DNA of 64,000 nt, from the NCBI RefSeq assembly GCF_002213415.1, contig NZ_NJGU01000001.1, positions 868,001 through 932,000 on the forward strand, read 5' to 3'. This document shows, piece by piece, positions 25,789 to 35,774 of this stretch. This DNA comes from Herbaspirillum robiniae (GTDB lineage: Bacteria > Pseudomonadota > Gammaproteobacteria > Burkholderiales > Burkholderiaceae_D). The notes beneath the pieces are model-generated. The model ran no database searches and was not told the origin of the DNA. It saw only the letters and a list, made by a program, of their open reading frames with translations. Every line of letters begins with the position of its first letter. Positions within the stretch are counted from its first letter, which is position 1. The translations under genes and the position numbers were made by a program.

Positions 25789-25890
25789 GCGGACACCCGG
25801 GCGCAACGGCGATTCAGGCGAAGGAGAACAGACGAGCGCGGGAGGAACACAGCAGCCTTTCTTGTCGTTGCGGATACGGTGTCATCACCA

Positions 25891-26691
25891 TCATTTGCCG
25901 GCCCTGGTCCAGGCCGGCGCAGTCTTTTCCAGGAAGGCGCGCAAGCCCTCCTTGCCCTCGTCCGAGGCCCGCAGGTCGGCGATCACGCCGGCGGTGTATT
26001 CCGCCAGCTCCGGCGTGACCTTCAACGGATTGGCTACCTGCGCCAACTGCTTGGCCGCGCGCATGGCCTGCGGGCCGTTGGCCAGCAAGGTGGCCAGCAT
26101 GTGCTCGACCTTGTCGTCCAGTTCGGTGGCCAGCACCACTTCATGCACCAGGCCGACGGCGGCGGCGCGGATGGCCGAGAAACGTTCGCCGGAAACGAAA
26201 TAGCGGCGCGCCTGCGACACCCCCATCTTGGCCACGACATACGGGCTGATGGCGGCCGGCGCCAGGCCCAGCTTGACTTCCGAGAGCGCGAAGAAAGCCG
26301 CCTCCGAGGCGATCGCGATGTCGCAGCACGACACCAGTCCCACGCCCCCGCCCATGACCGCGCCCTGCACCTTGGCGATGGTCGGCGCTGGGAAGCTGTT
26401 CAGGGTCTCCATCAGCAGCGCGAGATTGCGCGCGTCGCGCAGGTTGTCCTCGCGGGTGGCGTCGGCCATGCGCCGCATCCAGCCGAGGTCGGCGCCGGCA
26501 GAAAAGGACTTGCCGGTGGACGCCAGCAGCAGCACGCGGGTGCGCTGGTCGTCGCGGGCTTGCGTGATCAGGTCGATCAGGTGGGCGATCAGCTTGTCGT
26601 CAAAGGCGTTGTGGACGTCGGGGCGGTTCAGGGTGATGGTGGCCACGCCGCGGCTGTCGATGTCGAGGTAGGCTGCTGCTTCTGCTGACAT
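25891..26691 (-). CDS. Enoyl-CoA hydratase, methylglutaconyl-CoA hydratase-like
   Basis: 266 residues, crotonase fold. The oxyanion-hole segment FSAGADLGWMRRMA matches the LiuC/AtuE type (GADL-WM). KVQGAVMGGGVGLVSCCDIAIASE and FALSEVKLGLAPAAISPYV contain the two active-site Glu regions. GGAGAAACA precedes ATG 26691. LiuC hydrates 3-methylglutaconyl-CoA in leucine breakdown, but the rest of the liu cluster is not in the window, so the specific substrate is provisional. Confidence 0.88.
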   Translation of the reverse strand: MSAEAAAYLDIDSRGVATITLNRPDVHNAFDDKLIAHLIDLITQARDDQRTRVLLLASTGKSFSAGADLGWMRRMADATREDNLRDARNLALLMETLNSFPAPTIAKVQGAVMGGGVGLVSCCDIAIASEAAFFALSEVKLGLAPAAISPYVVAKMGVSQARRYFVSGERFSAIRAAAVGLVHEVVLATELDDKVEHMLATLLANGPQAMRAAKQLAQVANPLKVTPELAEYTAGVIADLRASDEGKEGLRAFLEKTAPAWTRAGK

Positions 26692-26961
26692 TGTTTCTCC
26701 TGGGTGATTTCTGGTTTGCTGTCGAGGATAGCTCAAAAAGTTTGTGGAGATTGTTGGTTTGGAGACAGTGAGGTGGATTGCTTGCTTGGGGTGCTACGGA
26801 GCTTGGTTTGGGTGGCGCTGTTCCCGGCCTTCGCTGGATGGGAAGCGACGTGGTCCGGATTGCTTGTTTGAAGCAGAACATGCCCGTTTTTTTGAGAAGC
26901 GCTGTGCCGGGACTTTTATGTGGTCTCGATGCCAGTTCAACGGCGCGCCTCGCCGGGCAAC

Positions 26962-26980
26962 AAAAAAGCCCGCATGGCGG
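26962..26980 (-). terminator. Second terminator-like hairpin beyond the tRNA cluster
   Basis: On the minus strand: GCCCGCC-AT-GCGGGC stem followed by six T. Same core as the hairpins at 27153-27178 and 27438-27460. Confidence 0.7.
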
Positions 26981-27152
26981 GCCTCGGGCTTCGTTCCTGG
27001 CGTGAATTGTCGGCGACGCACGGGCCGAGGTCGCCCGATATCCGCTGCGCCGGCGGAGGGATTCACCGCATCGGCAAGCCCGGCGTCATTTGCCTGCGCA
27101 GACTATCCAGTCCCCTGCGATATGCCCCGGCACATCGCCAGGCGCGGAAAAT

Positions 27153-27178
27153 AAAAAAGCCCGCGAATGCGGGCTTTT
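27153..27178 (-). terminator. Terminator of the tRNA cluster
   Basis: On the minus strand: AAAAGCCCGC-ATTC-GCGGGCTTTT with T-run, 8 bp after the last tRNA-Glu. Confidence 0.9.
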
Positions 27179-27185
27179 CTTGTCC

Positions 27186-27261
27186 TGGCGTCCCCACGGG
27201 GATTCGAACCCCGGTACTCACCGTGAAAGGGTGATGTCCTAGGCCTCTAGACGATAGGGAC
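27186..27261 (-). tRNA. tRNA-Glu (TTC), copy 3
   Basis: 76 nt including an encoded CCA. Acceptor GTCCC/GGGAC, anticodon loop CTTTCAC (TTC), T-arm GGTTCGAATCC. Identical in sequence to the copies at 27495 and 27624. Confidence 0.97.
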
Positions 27262-27354
27262 AAATCTGGTACCGATACTGCTTCCATCTGATTTACCTGA
27301 TGACCGGCTAGGCAACCGCCTGGTCCATCACACCGCACAACATCTGCGGGTCGC

Positions 27355-27430
<76 letters not shown>

Positions 27431-27437
27431 TGCGAAG

Positions 27438-27460
27438 TAAAAAGCCCGCTTATGCGGGCC
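27438..27460 (-). terminator. Hairpin with T-run inside the tRNA cluster
   Basis: On the minus strand: GCCCGC-ATAA-GCGGGC followed by TTTTTA. It stands between copy 2 of tRNA-Glu and copy 2 of tRNA-Ala, so it would attenuate the last two tRNA genes unless they have their own promoter or the hairpin serves as a processing signal. Confidence 0.75.
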
Positions 27461-27494
27461 CTATAAACAACCCGAATGATCGGATCATTTAAGC

Positions 27495-27570
27495 TGGCGT
27501 CCCCACGGGGATTCGAACCCCGGTACTCACCGTGAAAGGGTGATGTCCTAGGCCTCTAGACGATAGGGAC
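27495..27570 (-). tRNA. tRNA-Glu (TTC), copy 2
   Basis: 76 nt with encoded CCA, anticodon TTC, identical to the other two tRNA-Glu genes of the cluster. Confidence 0.97.
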
Positions 27571-27623
27571 ATACACTGCTGCTACCGGCACTGCTTTTAC
27601 TGCTGCAACGCCGATATGAAATC

Positions 27624-27699
27624 TGGCGTCCCCACGGGGATTCGAACCCCGGTACTCACCGTGAAAGGGTGATGTCCTAGGCCTCTAGACGATAGGGAC
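27624..27699 (-). tRNA. tRNA-Glu (TTC), copy 1
   Basis: 76 nt with encoded CCA, anticodon TTC. Follows tRNA-Ala copy 1 by 69 bp in the direction of transcription. Confidence 0.97.
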
Positions 27700-27768
27700 A
27701 TTCCGGTACTGCTAATTTCTACATCCAAGATTCGCTTGGAATATCACCGCAAAACTGCTGCGGGTCGC

Positions 27769-27844
<76 letters not shown>

Positions 27845-27916
27845 TTGCGAAGAAGCGAGATTATGCAATACCTATTTTCAAAAGACAACATGTTTTTTGA
27901 AAATCCACCTTATTTT

Positions 27917-29317
27917 TTATACAAAAGCCTTCAGGCGCGCCGACACCACGTCGCGACCGAACAACTGCAGCACGGCGTCGATGGCCGGGGTCTGCAACTG
28001 GCCCGCCACGATCAGGCGCAAGGGCATGGCCAGCTGGGGCATTTTCAGCTTGTGGGCGGCCAGCACTTCCTTGATCATCGGCGCGATCGCTTCCTTGGTC
28101 CATTCGACCGTGGCGCAACGCTGCGCGAACTCGGCCAGCGCCGGCTTGATGGCGTCGGTGATGTGCTGCTCGACCAGCGCCGCTTCCGGCGCCGGCTGGC
28201 GGTAGAACATCAGGGCCGCGGCGGCGATCTCGTTGACGGTGTTGGCACGGTCCTTCAGCAGGCCGATCACGGCCGCCAGGTCCGGCGCGCCGTCGAAGGA
28301 GGCGCCCTCCTTCTCCAGCAGCGGGCGCACCAGCGTCGCCAGGCGCGCATTGTCGGCCAGCTTGATGTAGTGGTTGTTGAGCCAGTTCAGCTTCTCGGGA
28401 TTGAACTGCGCCGCCGAGCTGGTCAGGTGATCGAGGTCGAACCATTCGCAGAACTGCTGCATCGAGAAGATCTCGTCGTCGCCGTGGCTCCAGCCCAGGC
28501 GCGCCAGGTAGTTCAGCATGGCTTCGGGCAGGTAGCCCTGGGCCGGGTAATCCATCACCGACACCGCGCCGTGGCGCTTGGACAGCTTCTCGCCGTCGGC
28601 GCCCAGGATCATCGGCACATGGCCGTATTCCGGCAGCTTGCCGCCCAGGGCCTTGAGGATGTTGATCTGGCGCGGGGTGTTGTTGACGTGGTCGTCGCCG
28701 CGGATGACGTGGGTGATCTTCATGTCCCAGTCGTCCACCACCACGCAGAAGTTGTAGGTCGGGGTGCCGTCCGGGCGCGCGATGACCAGGTCGTCCAGCT
28801 CGCGGTTGGAGATGGTGATCTGGCCCTTGACCACGTCGTTCCAGGTGACGTCGCCGTCGATCGGGTTCTTGAAACGGACCACCGGCGTGCGGCCTTCAGG
28901 GATGGCCGGCAGGGTCTTGCCCGGCTCCGGACGCCAGGTGCCGTCGTAGCGCGGCTTGTCGCCGGCGGCGCGCTGGCGCTCGCGCATGGCTTCGACTTCC
29001 TCGGGCGAGCAATAGCAGTGGTAGGCGGTGCCCTGCTCCAGCATCTGCGCCACCACTTCGCGGTAGCGGTCCATGCGCTTCATCTGGTAGAACGGGCCTT
29101 CGTCATGTTCCAGGCCCAGCCACTGCATGCCCTCGATGATGGCCTGCACGGCTTCCGGCGTCGAACGCTCCAGGTCGGTATCTTCGATGCGCAGCACGAA
29201 GGTGCCGCCGAAGCGGCGGGCATAGGCCCACGAGAACAGCGCGGTGCGGGCGCCGCCCAGGTGCAGGTAGCCGGTGGGGCTGGGAGCGAAACGGGTACGT
29301 ACGGTAGTTGCGGTCAT
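27917..29317 (-). CDS. gltX: Glutamyl-tRNA synthetase
   Basis: 466 residues, class I synthetase. The HIGH-type motif is [11 protein letters not shown] (residues 14-24) and the KMSKS-type motif is EKLSKRHGA. The IEDTD and YHCYCSPEE segments are as in bacterial GluRS. ATG 29317 ([16 protein letters not shown]) is the conserved start. Directly downstream on the same strand are three tRNA-Glu genes, the substrate of this enzyme, with no terminator seen before the first tRNA. The non-discriminating or discriminating character cannot be read from sequence alone. Confidence 0.97.
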   Translation of the reverse strand: MTATTVRTRFAPSPTGYLHLGGARTALFSWAYARRFGGTFVLRIEDTDLERSTPEAVQAIIEGMQWLGLEHDEGPFYQMKRMDRYREVVAQMLEQGTAYHCYCSPEEVEAMRERQRAAGDKPRYDGTWRPEPGKTLPAIPEGRTPVVRFKNPIDGDVTWNDVVKGQITISNRELDDLVIARPDGTPTYNFCVVVDDWDMKITHVIRGDDHVNNTPRQINILKALGGKLPEYGHVPMILGADGEKLSKRHGAVSVMDYPAQGYLPEAMLNYLARLGWSHGDDEIFSMQQFCEWFDLDHLTSSAAQFNPEKLNWLNNHYIKLADNARLATLVRPLLEKEGASFDGAPDLAAVIGLLKDRANTVNEIAAAALMFYRQPAPEAALVEQHITDAIKPALAEFAQRCATVEWTKEAIAPMIKEVLAAHKLKMPQLAMPLRLIVAGQLQTPAIDAVLQLFGRDVVSARLKAFV

Positions 29318-29327
29318 GATCGGAACA

Positions 29328-29364
29328 GGTAAAAACCAAAACGGCCTTGGCATGCCAAAGCCGT
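29328..29364 (-). terminator. Terminator of the DUF4399 gene
   Basis: On the minus strand: stem ACGGCTTTGGC/GCCAAGGCCGT (one mismatch, short loop) followed by TTTTGGTTTTT. It separates the DUF4399 gene from gltX. Confidence 0.75.
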
Positions 29365-29459
29365 CCAGCGGTCAGGTCGTCATTCGGAAAGCCGCTATTT
29401 TACCGCCATTGGCGGCCGCCACGCCATGCCGGCCGCAGCGTCGCCGCCAGCGGCCATGC

Positions 29460-29885
29460 TTACTTCACCGTGATGTTGATGGTCTTGGCCATGGCCGGGC
29501 CGTAGGACTGGTGGGCGCCGTTGGCGAACTGCGCGGTCAGCTTGTACTTGCCGGGCGGCAGCGTCACCTCGGCCTCGGTCTGGCCCTTGCCATAGTGCAA
29601 GTGGGTGTCGTCCATGGGGATGGGCTCGCCCGCCTTGATCGGCCCCTGGTTGATCAGCAGGTGATGGTGGCCGGTGCCTTCGACGATTTCATTGGCCGGA
29701 TGCACGGTCATGCCCTTGACGCCGAACTTCACCTTGAACGGACTGGTGACGGTGGCGCCGTTCTTCGGCTCGAGGATGGATACCGATTTGTCGGCGGCCT
29801 GGGCGCTTGCGGCGGCGAGGCCCGCGGCCAGCAGCGATGCGGCGAACACGGCGCGAAGCAGGCGCGGATGAGCTTGAGCGATCAT
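29460..29885 (-). CDS. DUF4399 periplasmic protein
   Basis: 141 residues with a Sec signal (RAVFAASLLAAGLAAASAQA). The mature part is SILEPKNGATVTSPFKVKFGVKGM, EGTGHHHLLIN and DTHLHYGKGQTEAEVTLPPGKYKL, the His-rich signature of DUF4399. The three consecutive His and later HLH could bind a metal; this is inference. No function is known for the family to me. Monocistronic, with its own terminator. Confidence 0.85.
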   Translation of the reverse strand: MIAQAHPRLLRAVFAASLLAAGLAAASAQAADKSVSILEPKNGATVTSPFKVKFGVKGMTVHPANEIVEGTGHHHLLINQGPIKAGEPIPMDDTHLHYGKGQTEAEVTLPPGKYKLTAQFANGAHQSYGPAMAKTINITVK

Positions 29886-30015
29886 GGTCTATTCCTTCTT
29901 ATGGTGGTTGGACTGCCTACACAAAAAACGAACAACTCCGAAAACCCGCTCCCCTGGAAAAACGGCGCCGCAAAACCGCCGGCGCCGCCCTCTCACACGC
30001 GTCACCGCCGCATCG

Positions 30016-31104
30016 TCAGTCGTTCTGCACCACGATGCTGGGGAACTTGCTGGTCATGTCGCGGGCTTTCTCGGCCACTTTGACCGCCACCCGGCGCGCA
30101 ATGTTCTTGTAAATGTCGGCGACCTTGCCGTTGGGGTCGGCCACCACGGTGGGCGTGCCGGAATCGGTCTGCTGGCGGATCTCCATGGTCAGCGGCAGCG
30201 CGCCCAGGAAATCCACGCCAAAGTCCGCGCACATGCGCTCGCCGCCGCCCACGCCGAAGATCGGCTCGGCATGGCCGCAGTTGGAGCAGACGTGCATGCT
30301 CATGTTCTCGACGATGCCGAGGATGGGGATGCCCACCTTCTCGAACATGCGCAAGCCCTTGCGCGCGTCCAGCAGCGCGATGTCCTGCGGCGTGGTCACG
30401 ATCACGGCGCCGGTCACCGGCACCTTCTGCGACAGCGTCAGCTGCACGTCGCCGGTACCCGGGGGCATGTCGACGATCAGATAGTCAAGGTCGCGCCAGT
30501 TGGTCTGGTCCAGCAGCTGCTGCAGCGCCTGGGTCACGATCGGGCCGCGCCACACCATCGGCTCGTCGGGATCGATCATGAAGCCGATCGACGACACCTG
30601 CAGGCCGTGGTTCTCCATCGGCTCCATGGTCTTGCCGTCACGGGTTTCCGGCTGGCCGGAGATGCCCATCATCATCGGCTGCGAGGGGCCGTAGATGTCG
30701 GCGTCCAGGATGCCCACCTGCGCGCCCTCGGCGGCCAGCGCCAGCGCCAGGTTGACCGCGGTGGTCGACTTGCCCACGCCGCCCTTGCCGGAGGCCACCG
30801 CGATGATGTTCTTGACGTTGCTCTTCAGCTTGATGCCGCGCTGCACCGCATGCGCGACGATCTTGAAATAGACATTGGCCTCCACGCCGGTCACGCCGGG
30901 CAGCTTGCCCAGGGCGTCCGTCACCAGCTGGCGGATCGGCTCGACCTGGCTTTTGCCCGGATAGCCCAGCTCCACGTCCAGCAGCACGCGGCCGCCGTCG
31001 ACGCGGATGTTCTTGGCTTCCTTGCCGCTGACCAGGTCGCGCCCGGTATTGGGATCGATCACCTGCAACAGGGCAGCCTTGATTTCTTCCACGGTGATGC
31101 TCAT
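30016..31104 (-). CDS. apbC: Iron-sulfur cluster carrier ATPase ApbC/Mrp
   Basis: 362 residues. An N-terminal DUF59/MIP18-like domain (about 1-85) precedes the P-loop ATPase: [18 protein letters not shown] (deviant Walker A of the MinD/Mrp type) and the cluster-binding Cys pair in [15 protein letters not shown]. It binds and transfers [4Fe-4S] clusters in the cytoplasm. AAGGAG precedes ATG 31104. It is divergent from metG over a 187-bp shared region. Confidence 0.95.
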   Translation of the reverse strand: MSITVEEIKAALLQVIDPNTGRDLVSGKEAKNIRVDGGRVLLDVELGYPGKSQVEPIRQLVTDALGKLPGVTGVEANVYFKIVAHAVQRGIKLKSNVKNIIAVASGKGGVGKSTTAVNLALALAAEGAQVGILDADIYGPSQPMMMGISGQPETRDGKTMEPMENHGLQVSSIGFMIDPDEPMVWRGPIVTQALQQLLDQTNWRDLDYLIVDMPPGTGDVQLTLSQKVPVTGAVIVTTPQDIALLDARKGLRMFEKVGIPILGIVENMSMHVCSNCGHAEPIFGVGGGERMCADFGVDFLGALPLTMEIRQQTDSGTPTVVADPNGKVADIYKNIARRVAVKVAEKARDMTSKFPSIVVQND

Positions 31105-31291
31105 TGTTTCTCCTTGCTCAGAACCCGCAAGTCTATCCCAATCGGCCCCGCGCCGCCTTGCCTTGACAACAACGGACGAGCCCGGCCGCAGCGCCGTTTT
31201 GCTTGGCAAAACATCAACTGCTGCGCCGAGAGGGCCACGGCTGCTAGAATGGCTCTCTTTTTCCACCACCCACGCCTCGTCAGTATTGCCA

Positions 31292-33355
31292 ATGAGCACC
31301 TCAGCATCCCGCCAACTCTTCGTCACCACCGCACTCCCCTACGCCAACGGCGCGTTCCACATCGGCCACATCATGGAGTACATCCAGGCCGACATCTGGG
31401 TCCGGTTCCAGCGAATGCAGGGCAATGAGGTCCACTTCGTCGGCGCCGACGACGCGCACGGCGCGCCGATCATGATCGCGGCCGAAAAGGCCGGCATCAC
31501 GCCGCAGCAGTTCGTGGCCAACATCGCCGCCGGCCGCAAGCAATACCTGGACGGCTTCCACATCGCCTTCGACAACTGGAGCTCCACCGACAGCCCGGAG
31601 AACCACGCGCTGTCGCAGGACATCTACCGCGCCCTGCGCGACGAAGCCAAGCTGATCTCGACCAAGACCATCGACCAGTTCTTCGACCCGGTCAAGAGCA
31701 TGTTCCTGCCGGACCGCTACATCAAGGGCGAATGCCCCAAGTGCGGCACCAAGGACCAGTACGGCGACTCCTGCGAGAACTGCAGTGCAGTCTACTCGCC
31801 GACCGACCTGAAGAACCCGTACTCGACCTTGTCGGGCGCGACGCCGGTGATGAAGTCGTCCGAGCACTTCTTCTTCAAGCTGTCCGACCCGAAGTGCGTG
31901 GAGTTCCTGCGCGAATGGGCGCTCGACAACAACCGCCTGCAACCGGAAGTGGCCAACAAGTGCCGTGAATGGCTGGACGGCGAAGGCGGCCTGGGCGACT
32001 GGGACATCTCGCGCGACGCGCCCTACTTCGGCATCGAGATCCCGGACGCGCCGGGCAAGTACTTCTACGTCTGGCTGGACGCGCCGATCGGCTACCTGGC
32101 CTCGCTGAAAGACTATTTCAACAAGACCGGCCGCGACTTCGACGCCTTCATGGCCGACGAAAAGACCGAGCAGTACCACTTCATCGGCAAGGACATCACC
32201 TACTTCCACACGCTGTTCTGGCCCGCCATGCTGAAGTTCGCCGGCCGCAAGACGCCCAATAACGTCTTCGCCCACGGCTTCATCACCGTCTCCGGCGAAA
32301 AGATGTCCAAATCGCGCGGCACCGGCATCTCGCCGCTGCGCTACCTCGACATCGGCATGAACCCGGAATGGCTGCGCTACTACATCGCCGCCAAGCTCAA
32401 CGCCAAGGTGGAAGACGTCGACTTCAATCCGGACGACTTCGTGGCCCGCGTCAATGCCGACCTGATCGGCAAGTACGTCAACATCGCCAGCCGCGCGGCC
32501 GGCTTCATCGCCAAGCGCTTTGAAGGCCGTGTCGCCACCGGCTGGGCCACGGCCGACGACGCCTTCCTCGCCAAACTGCGCGGCGTGGCCGACGAGATCC
32601 GCACCCTGTATGAACAGCGCGAATACGGCAAGGCCCTGCGCCAGGTGATGGAACAGGCCGACGTCATCAACGCCTACGTCGACGCCAACAAGCCCTGGGA
32701 ACTGGCCAAGGACGCCGCCAAGGATGCTCTGCTGCACGAAGTCTGCAGCCGCCTGCTGGAAGCCTTCCGCATCCTGACCGTGTACCTGAAGCCGGTGCTG
32801 CCGCAACTGGCCGCCCAGGTGGAAGCCTTCCTCAACGTGCAGCCCTTCCAGTGGAGCGACGTCGGCGCGCCGCTGGCCGACGGCCACGTTATCAACGCCT
32901 ACGCGCACCTGATGCAGCGCGTCGACCCGAAGATGCTGGATGCGCTGTTCGAAGCGCCCGAAGCCGCCGCGGCGCCTGCCGCTGCGGCCGAAAGCGCCAT
33001 CGAGGAGCTGGCCCCGGAGATCTCCATCGACGACTTCGCCAAGATCGACCTGCGCATCGCCAAGATCGTCAACTGCGAAGCCGTGGAAGGCTCGACCAAA
33101 CTGCTGCGCCTGACGCTGGACGCCGGCGAAGGCCGCATGCGCAACGTGTTCTCCGGCATCGCCTCGGCCTACAAGCCGGAAGAGCTGGTCGGCAAGCTGA
33201 CCGTGATGGTGGCCAACCTGGCGCCGCGCAAGATGAAGTTCGGCGTGTCCGAAGGAATGGTGCTGGCCGCATCCAGCAAGGATGAGAAAGCCAATCCGGG
33301 CATCTACGTGCTCAACCCGTGGCCGGGCGCCGAGCCGGGCATGCGGGTGCGTTGA
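31292..33355 (+). CDS. metG: Methionyl-tRNA synthetase
   Basis: 687 residues. HIGH motif is HIGH at residues 23-26 ([11 protein letters not shown]), KMSKS is in [10 protein letters not shown] near residue 338, and the zinc knuckle is CPKCG...CENC. The C-terminal ~110 residues after an Ala-rich linker ([12 protein letters not shown]) form the EMAP-II-like tRNA-binding and dimerisation domain ([27 protein letters not shown]). ATG 31292 is the family start. Full length for the dimeric form. Confidence 0.97.
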   Translation: MSTSASRQLFVTTALPYANGAFHIGHIMEYIQADIWVRFQRMQGNEVHFVGADDAHGAPIMIAAEKAGITPQQFVANIAAGRKQYLDGFHIAFDNWSSTDSPENHALSQDIYRALRDEAKLISTKTIDQFFDPVKSMFLPDRYIKGECPKCGTKDQYGDSCENCSAVYSPTDLKNPYSTLSGATPVMKSSEHFFFKLSDPKCVEFLREWALDNNRLQPEVANKCREWLDGEGGLGDWDISRDAPYFGIEIPDAPGKYFYVWLDAPIGYLASLKDYFNKTGRDFDAFMADEKTEQYHFIGKDITYFHTLFWPAMLKFAGRKTPNNVFAHGFITVSGEKMSKSRGTGISPLRYLDIGMNPEWLRYYIAAKLNAKVEDVDFNPDDFVARVNADLIGKYVNIASRAAGFIAKRFEGRVATGWATADDAFLAKLRGVADEIRTLYEQREYGKALRQVMEQADVINAYVDANKPWELAKDAAKDALLHEVCSRLLEAFRILTVYLKPVLPQLAAQVEAFLNVQPFQWSDVGAPLADGHVINAYAHLMQRVDPKMLDALFEAPEAAAAPAAAAESAIEELAPEISIDDFAKIDLRIAKIVNCEAVEGSTKLLRLTLDAGEGRMRNVFSGIASAYKPEELVGKLTVMVANLAPRKMKFGVSEGMVLAASSKDEKANPGIYVLNPWPGAEPGMRVR

Positions 33356-33391
33356 GCCGGGGATAACCGGACGCCGCGAAGGAGAGGATCC

Positions 33392-33871
33392 ATGGAAATG
33401 CTGATACGCGAAGCCACCTCCGAGGACGCCGCACTGATCGCCGAGCTGACCCGCCACAGCTGGGCCAACAAGGTGGCGTCCAACTCCTCGGGCCACCGCG
33501 AGGCGGCCGACCACGTCATCGAAGACCTGCAGCACGGCGGCGCCTTCATCCTGCTGCGCGGCGACACGCCGGCCGGCTCGGTGCGCTGGCTGCCGCTGGA
33601 TTCGGATTTCGACGTCTGGGAGATTCGCCGCATGGGCATCTGCCCGGATTTCCGCGGCGAGCGCCTGTCACAGCACCTGATGGAGGCATTGATCCACCGC
33701 GCCCAGGCCGCCGACGTGCGCGAGCTGCGCCTGGCGGTGCGCGTGGACCAGGCCCAGCTGGTGGACCTGTACGCGGCCTTCGGTTTCGAGATCGCGCCCG
33801 AACTGGAATACACCCGCGCCAATCCGGACGATGCGCCGCCCATCGTCATGCGGCGCGTGATGCGGCACTGA
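33392..33871 (+). CDS. GNAT family N-acetyltransferase
   Basis: 159 residues. The acetyl-CoA motif A region is IRRMGICPDFRGERLSQHLMEALIHRAQ, with FRGERLS standing in for the usual R-x-x-G-x-G/A. A following LRLAVRVDQAQLVDLYAAFGFEI is motif B. GGAGAGG precedes the ATG. It follows metG by 36 bp and may be cotranscribed. The substrate is unknown. Confidence 0.88.
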   Translation: MEMLIREATSEDAALIAELTRHSWANKVASNSSGHREAADHVIEDLQHGGAFILLRGDTPAGSVRWLPLDSDFDVWEIRRMGICPDFRGERLSQHLMEALIHRAQAADVRELRLAVRVDQAQLVDLYAAFGFEIAPELEYTRANPDDAPPIVMRRVMRH

Positions 33872-33991
33872 GCCGCTCTCCCCCGAACCTTCCGCGTTAC
33901 CTTCTACATCTCGTCGCCGGCCTGATCAAATCAGCAGCCGGTGTCGTTCGTCGCGCCCGGCCATCGACTGCCAAGCGCGACCAAAGCCCCG

Positions 33992-34648
33992 TCATCGCTT
34001 GTGATCGAAACGCCGGGCAAGGCCCTCGCCCAGCAGCTGGATCACCGACACCAGCGCGATCAGGATCACGATCACCTCGAACATCACCCGCGTCTCGTAG
34101 CGCTCGTAGCCGTAACGGATGGCGAGGTCGCCCAGACCGCCCGCGCCCACCGCGCCGGCCATGGCCGAGGCGTTGATCATCGCGATCACGCTCACCGTCA
34201 TGCCGCCGACGATGCCCGGCAAGGCCTCCGGCAGCAGCACGTGGCGCACGATGTGCCAGCGCCGGCAGCCCATGGCGCGCGCCGCCTCCACCAGGCCGCC
34301 GTCGACCTCGTTGAGCGAGACCTGGGCGATGCGCGCGTAGAAAGGAATCAGGTTCACCGTCAACGGCACCACCGCCGCCCAGGTCCCCAGCGTGGTGCCG
34401 ACCAGGAAGCGCGTCACCGGCAGCAGCGCCACCAGCATGATGATGAAAGGCACGGCGCGAAACACGTTGACCGTGACCGACAGCGCACGGTGCAGGCGCG
34501 GACGCGGATACAGGTTGTGGCGCGCGGTGACGGTGAGCACCACCGCCAGCACCAGCCCGCCGGAAATGGCCAGCACCGCTGAAGCGCCCACCATCAGCAG
34601 GGTCTCGAAGAAAGCCTGGAAGTATTTATCAAGCGCTGGCAGGGACAT
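33992..34648 (-). CDS. metI: D/L-methionine ABC transporter permease
   Basis: 218 residues, inner-membrane permease with five or six helices. The EAA loop is EAARAMGCRRWHIVRHVLLPEALPGIVGG, which docks on MetN. FRAVPFIIMLVALLPVTRFLVGTTLG is a typical MetI segment. Its start overlaps the end of metN by 20 bp. Last gene of the metQ-metN-metI operon. Confidence 0.94.
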   Translation of the reverse strand: MSLPALDKYFQAFFETLLMVGASAVLAISGGLVLAVVLTVTARHNLYPRPRLHRALSVTVNVFRAVPFIIMLVALLPVTRFLVGTTLGTWAAVVPLTVNLIPFYARIAQVSLNEVDGGLVEAARAMGCRRWHIVRHVLLPEALPGIVGGMTVSVIAMINASAMAGAVGAGGLGDLAIRYGYERYETRVMFEVIVILIALVSVIQLLGEGLARRFDHKR

Positions 34649-35774
34649 ATCCGATCACCTTGATGAGGTCGGCGCCGTCGCCGTCCTTGAACAGGCCGCG
34701 CACGCGCGGCACTTCGTGCGCCGGCAGCGACACCAGCAGCTCGCCCTGGGCATGCCCGCGGATGCGGTCCAGGCCGCCATGGATCAGCGTCGCCTCCGGC
34801 CCGAGCAGGGCCAGCTCCTGCAGACTCACACCCTGCGCGCGCTCGGCCCCGGCAAATTGCAGGCTCAGCACCGCCCTGCCGGGCGCCGCGCCCAGCTCGT
34901 CCACCAGCTGCGCGCAAAGATCCGCCGGCAACCCGTGCAACAGCGGCCGCAGCAGCGCGCGCGTGGCTTCGGCCTGCGGCTTGCCGAATACGCGCCAGAC
35001 TTCGCCCAGCTCGACCGCCCGCCCCTGGTCCAGCACCAGCACGCGGTCGCAGATCTCGCGGATCACCGCCATGTCGTGCGTGATCAGCACCACCGTCAGC
35101 CCCATGGCGGCGCTGACCTCGCGCAGCAGCGCCAGGATGGATTGGGTGGTCTCGGGATCGAGCGCGGAGGTGGCTTCGTCGCACAAGAGGATTTCAGGCT
35201 CATGCACCAGCGCGCGGGCGATGCCCACCCGCTGCTTCTGTCCGCCCGACAACTTGGCCGGATAGACGTCGGCCTTGTCGGCCAGGCCCACCAGCGCCAG
35301 CAAGGCGTCCACCCGTTCGCCGATGCGCTGCGGCGGCACGCCCGCCACGCGCAGCGGCAAGGCGACGTTTTCGCGCACGGTCTTGGCCGAGAGCAGGTTG
35401 AAATGCTGGAAGATCATGCCGATGCGCCGGCGCAGCGCCACCAACGCGTCCTCACCCAGCGCGCCGACGTCGGTGCCGTTGACCTTCACCGCGCCGGAAC
35501 TGGGCAGCTCCAATGCGTTGATGGTGCGCAGCAGGGTCGACTTGCCCGCGCCGCTGCGGCCGATGATGCCGAAAACCTCGCCGCGCCGCACCTCGAAGGA
35601 AACCTCTTCCAGCGCCAGCACGCCGTGCGCCGCGCCCGCGTAGCGCTTGGACACGCGGCTGAAGCTGACATGCGCGCCGGTTGCAAGCGCGGTCTGTCCG
35701 TTGACGGCTGCCGCGTCCTCACGCGCACGCGGCGACAGGCCCACGCCCGCGCGGATCAATGCCGAGAGACTCAA
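34629..35774 (-). CDS. metN: Methionine ABC transporter ATP-binding protein
   Basis: 381 residues. Walker A GRSGAGKST, signature LSGGQKQRVGIARAL, Walker B ILLCDEATSALD, and a C-terminal NIL domain (methionine-sensing, about residues 300-378). The first codon in the frame is TTG (35772-35774), overlapping the metQ stop as TTGA; no ATG is available before the Walker A region, so a TTG start with translational coupling is likely. The N-terminal ~40 residues are a non-conserved extension relative to usual MetN (about 345 aa). Confidence 0.93.
   Translation of the reverse strand: MSLSALIRAGVGLSPRAREDAAAVNGQTALATGAHVSFSRVSKRYAGAAHGVLALEEVSFEVRRGEVFGIIGRSGAGKSTLLRTINALELPSSGAVKVNGTDVGALGEDALVALRRRIGMIFQHFNLLSAKTVRENVALPLRVAGVPPQRIGERVDALLALVGLADKADVYPAKLSGGQKQRVGIARALVHEPEILLCDEATSALDPETTQSILALLREVSAAMGLTVVLITHDMAVIREICDRVLVLDQGRAVELGEVWRVFGKPQAEATRALLRPLLHGLPADLCAQLVDELGAAPGRAVLSLQFAGAERAQGVSLQELALLGPEATLIHGGLDRIRGHAQGELLVSLPAHEVPRVRGLFKDGDGADLIKVIGYVPASA

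Larger units (their letters stand above)
26692..27185. other. Intergenic region with two terminator hairpins
   Basis: Nearly 500 bp between the hydratase gene and the tRNA cluster. No coding frame has support from codon use or a ribosome site. Two minus-strand terminator-like hairpins lie at 26962-26980 and 27153-27178; the ~170 bp between them would be transcribed only by read-through of the tRNA operon or from a promoter of its own. Confidence 0.5.

Noticed and set aside
26744..27154. Several overlapping open frames between the hydratase gene and the tRNAs
   Set aside because: They run across terminator hairpins and a stretch next to a tRNA gene, and lack ribosome sites and any recognisable domain.
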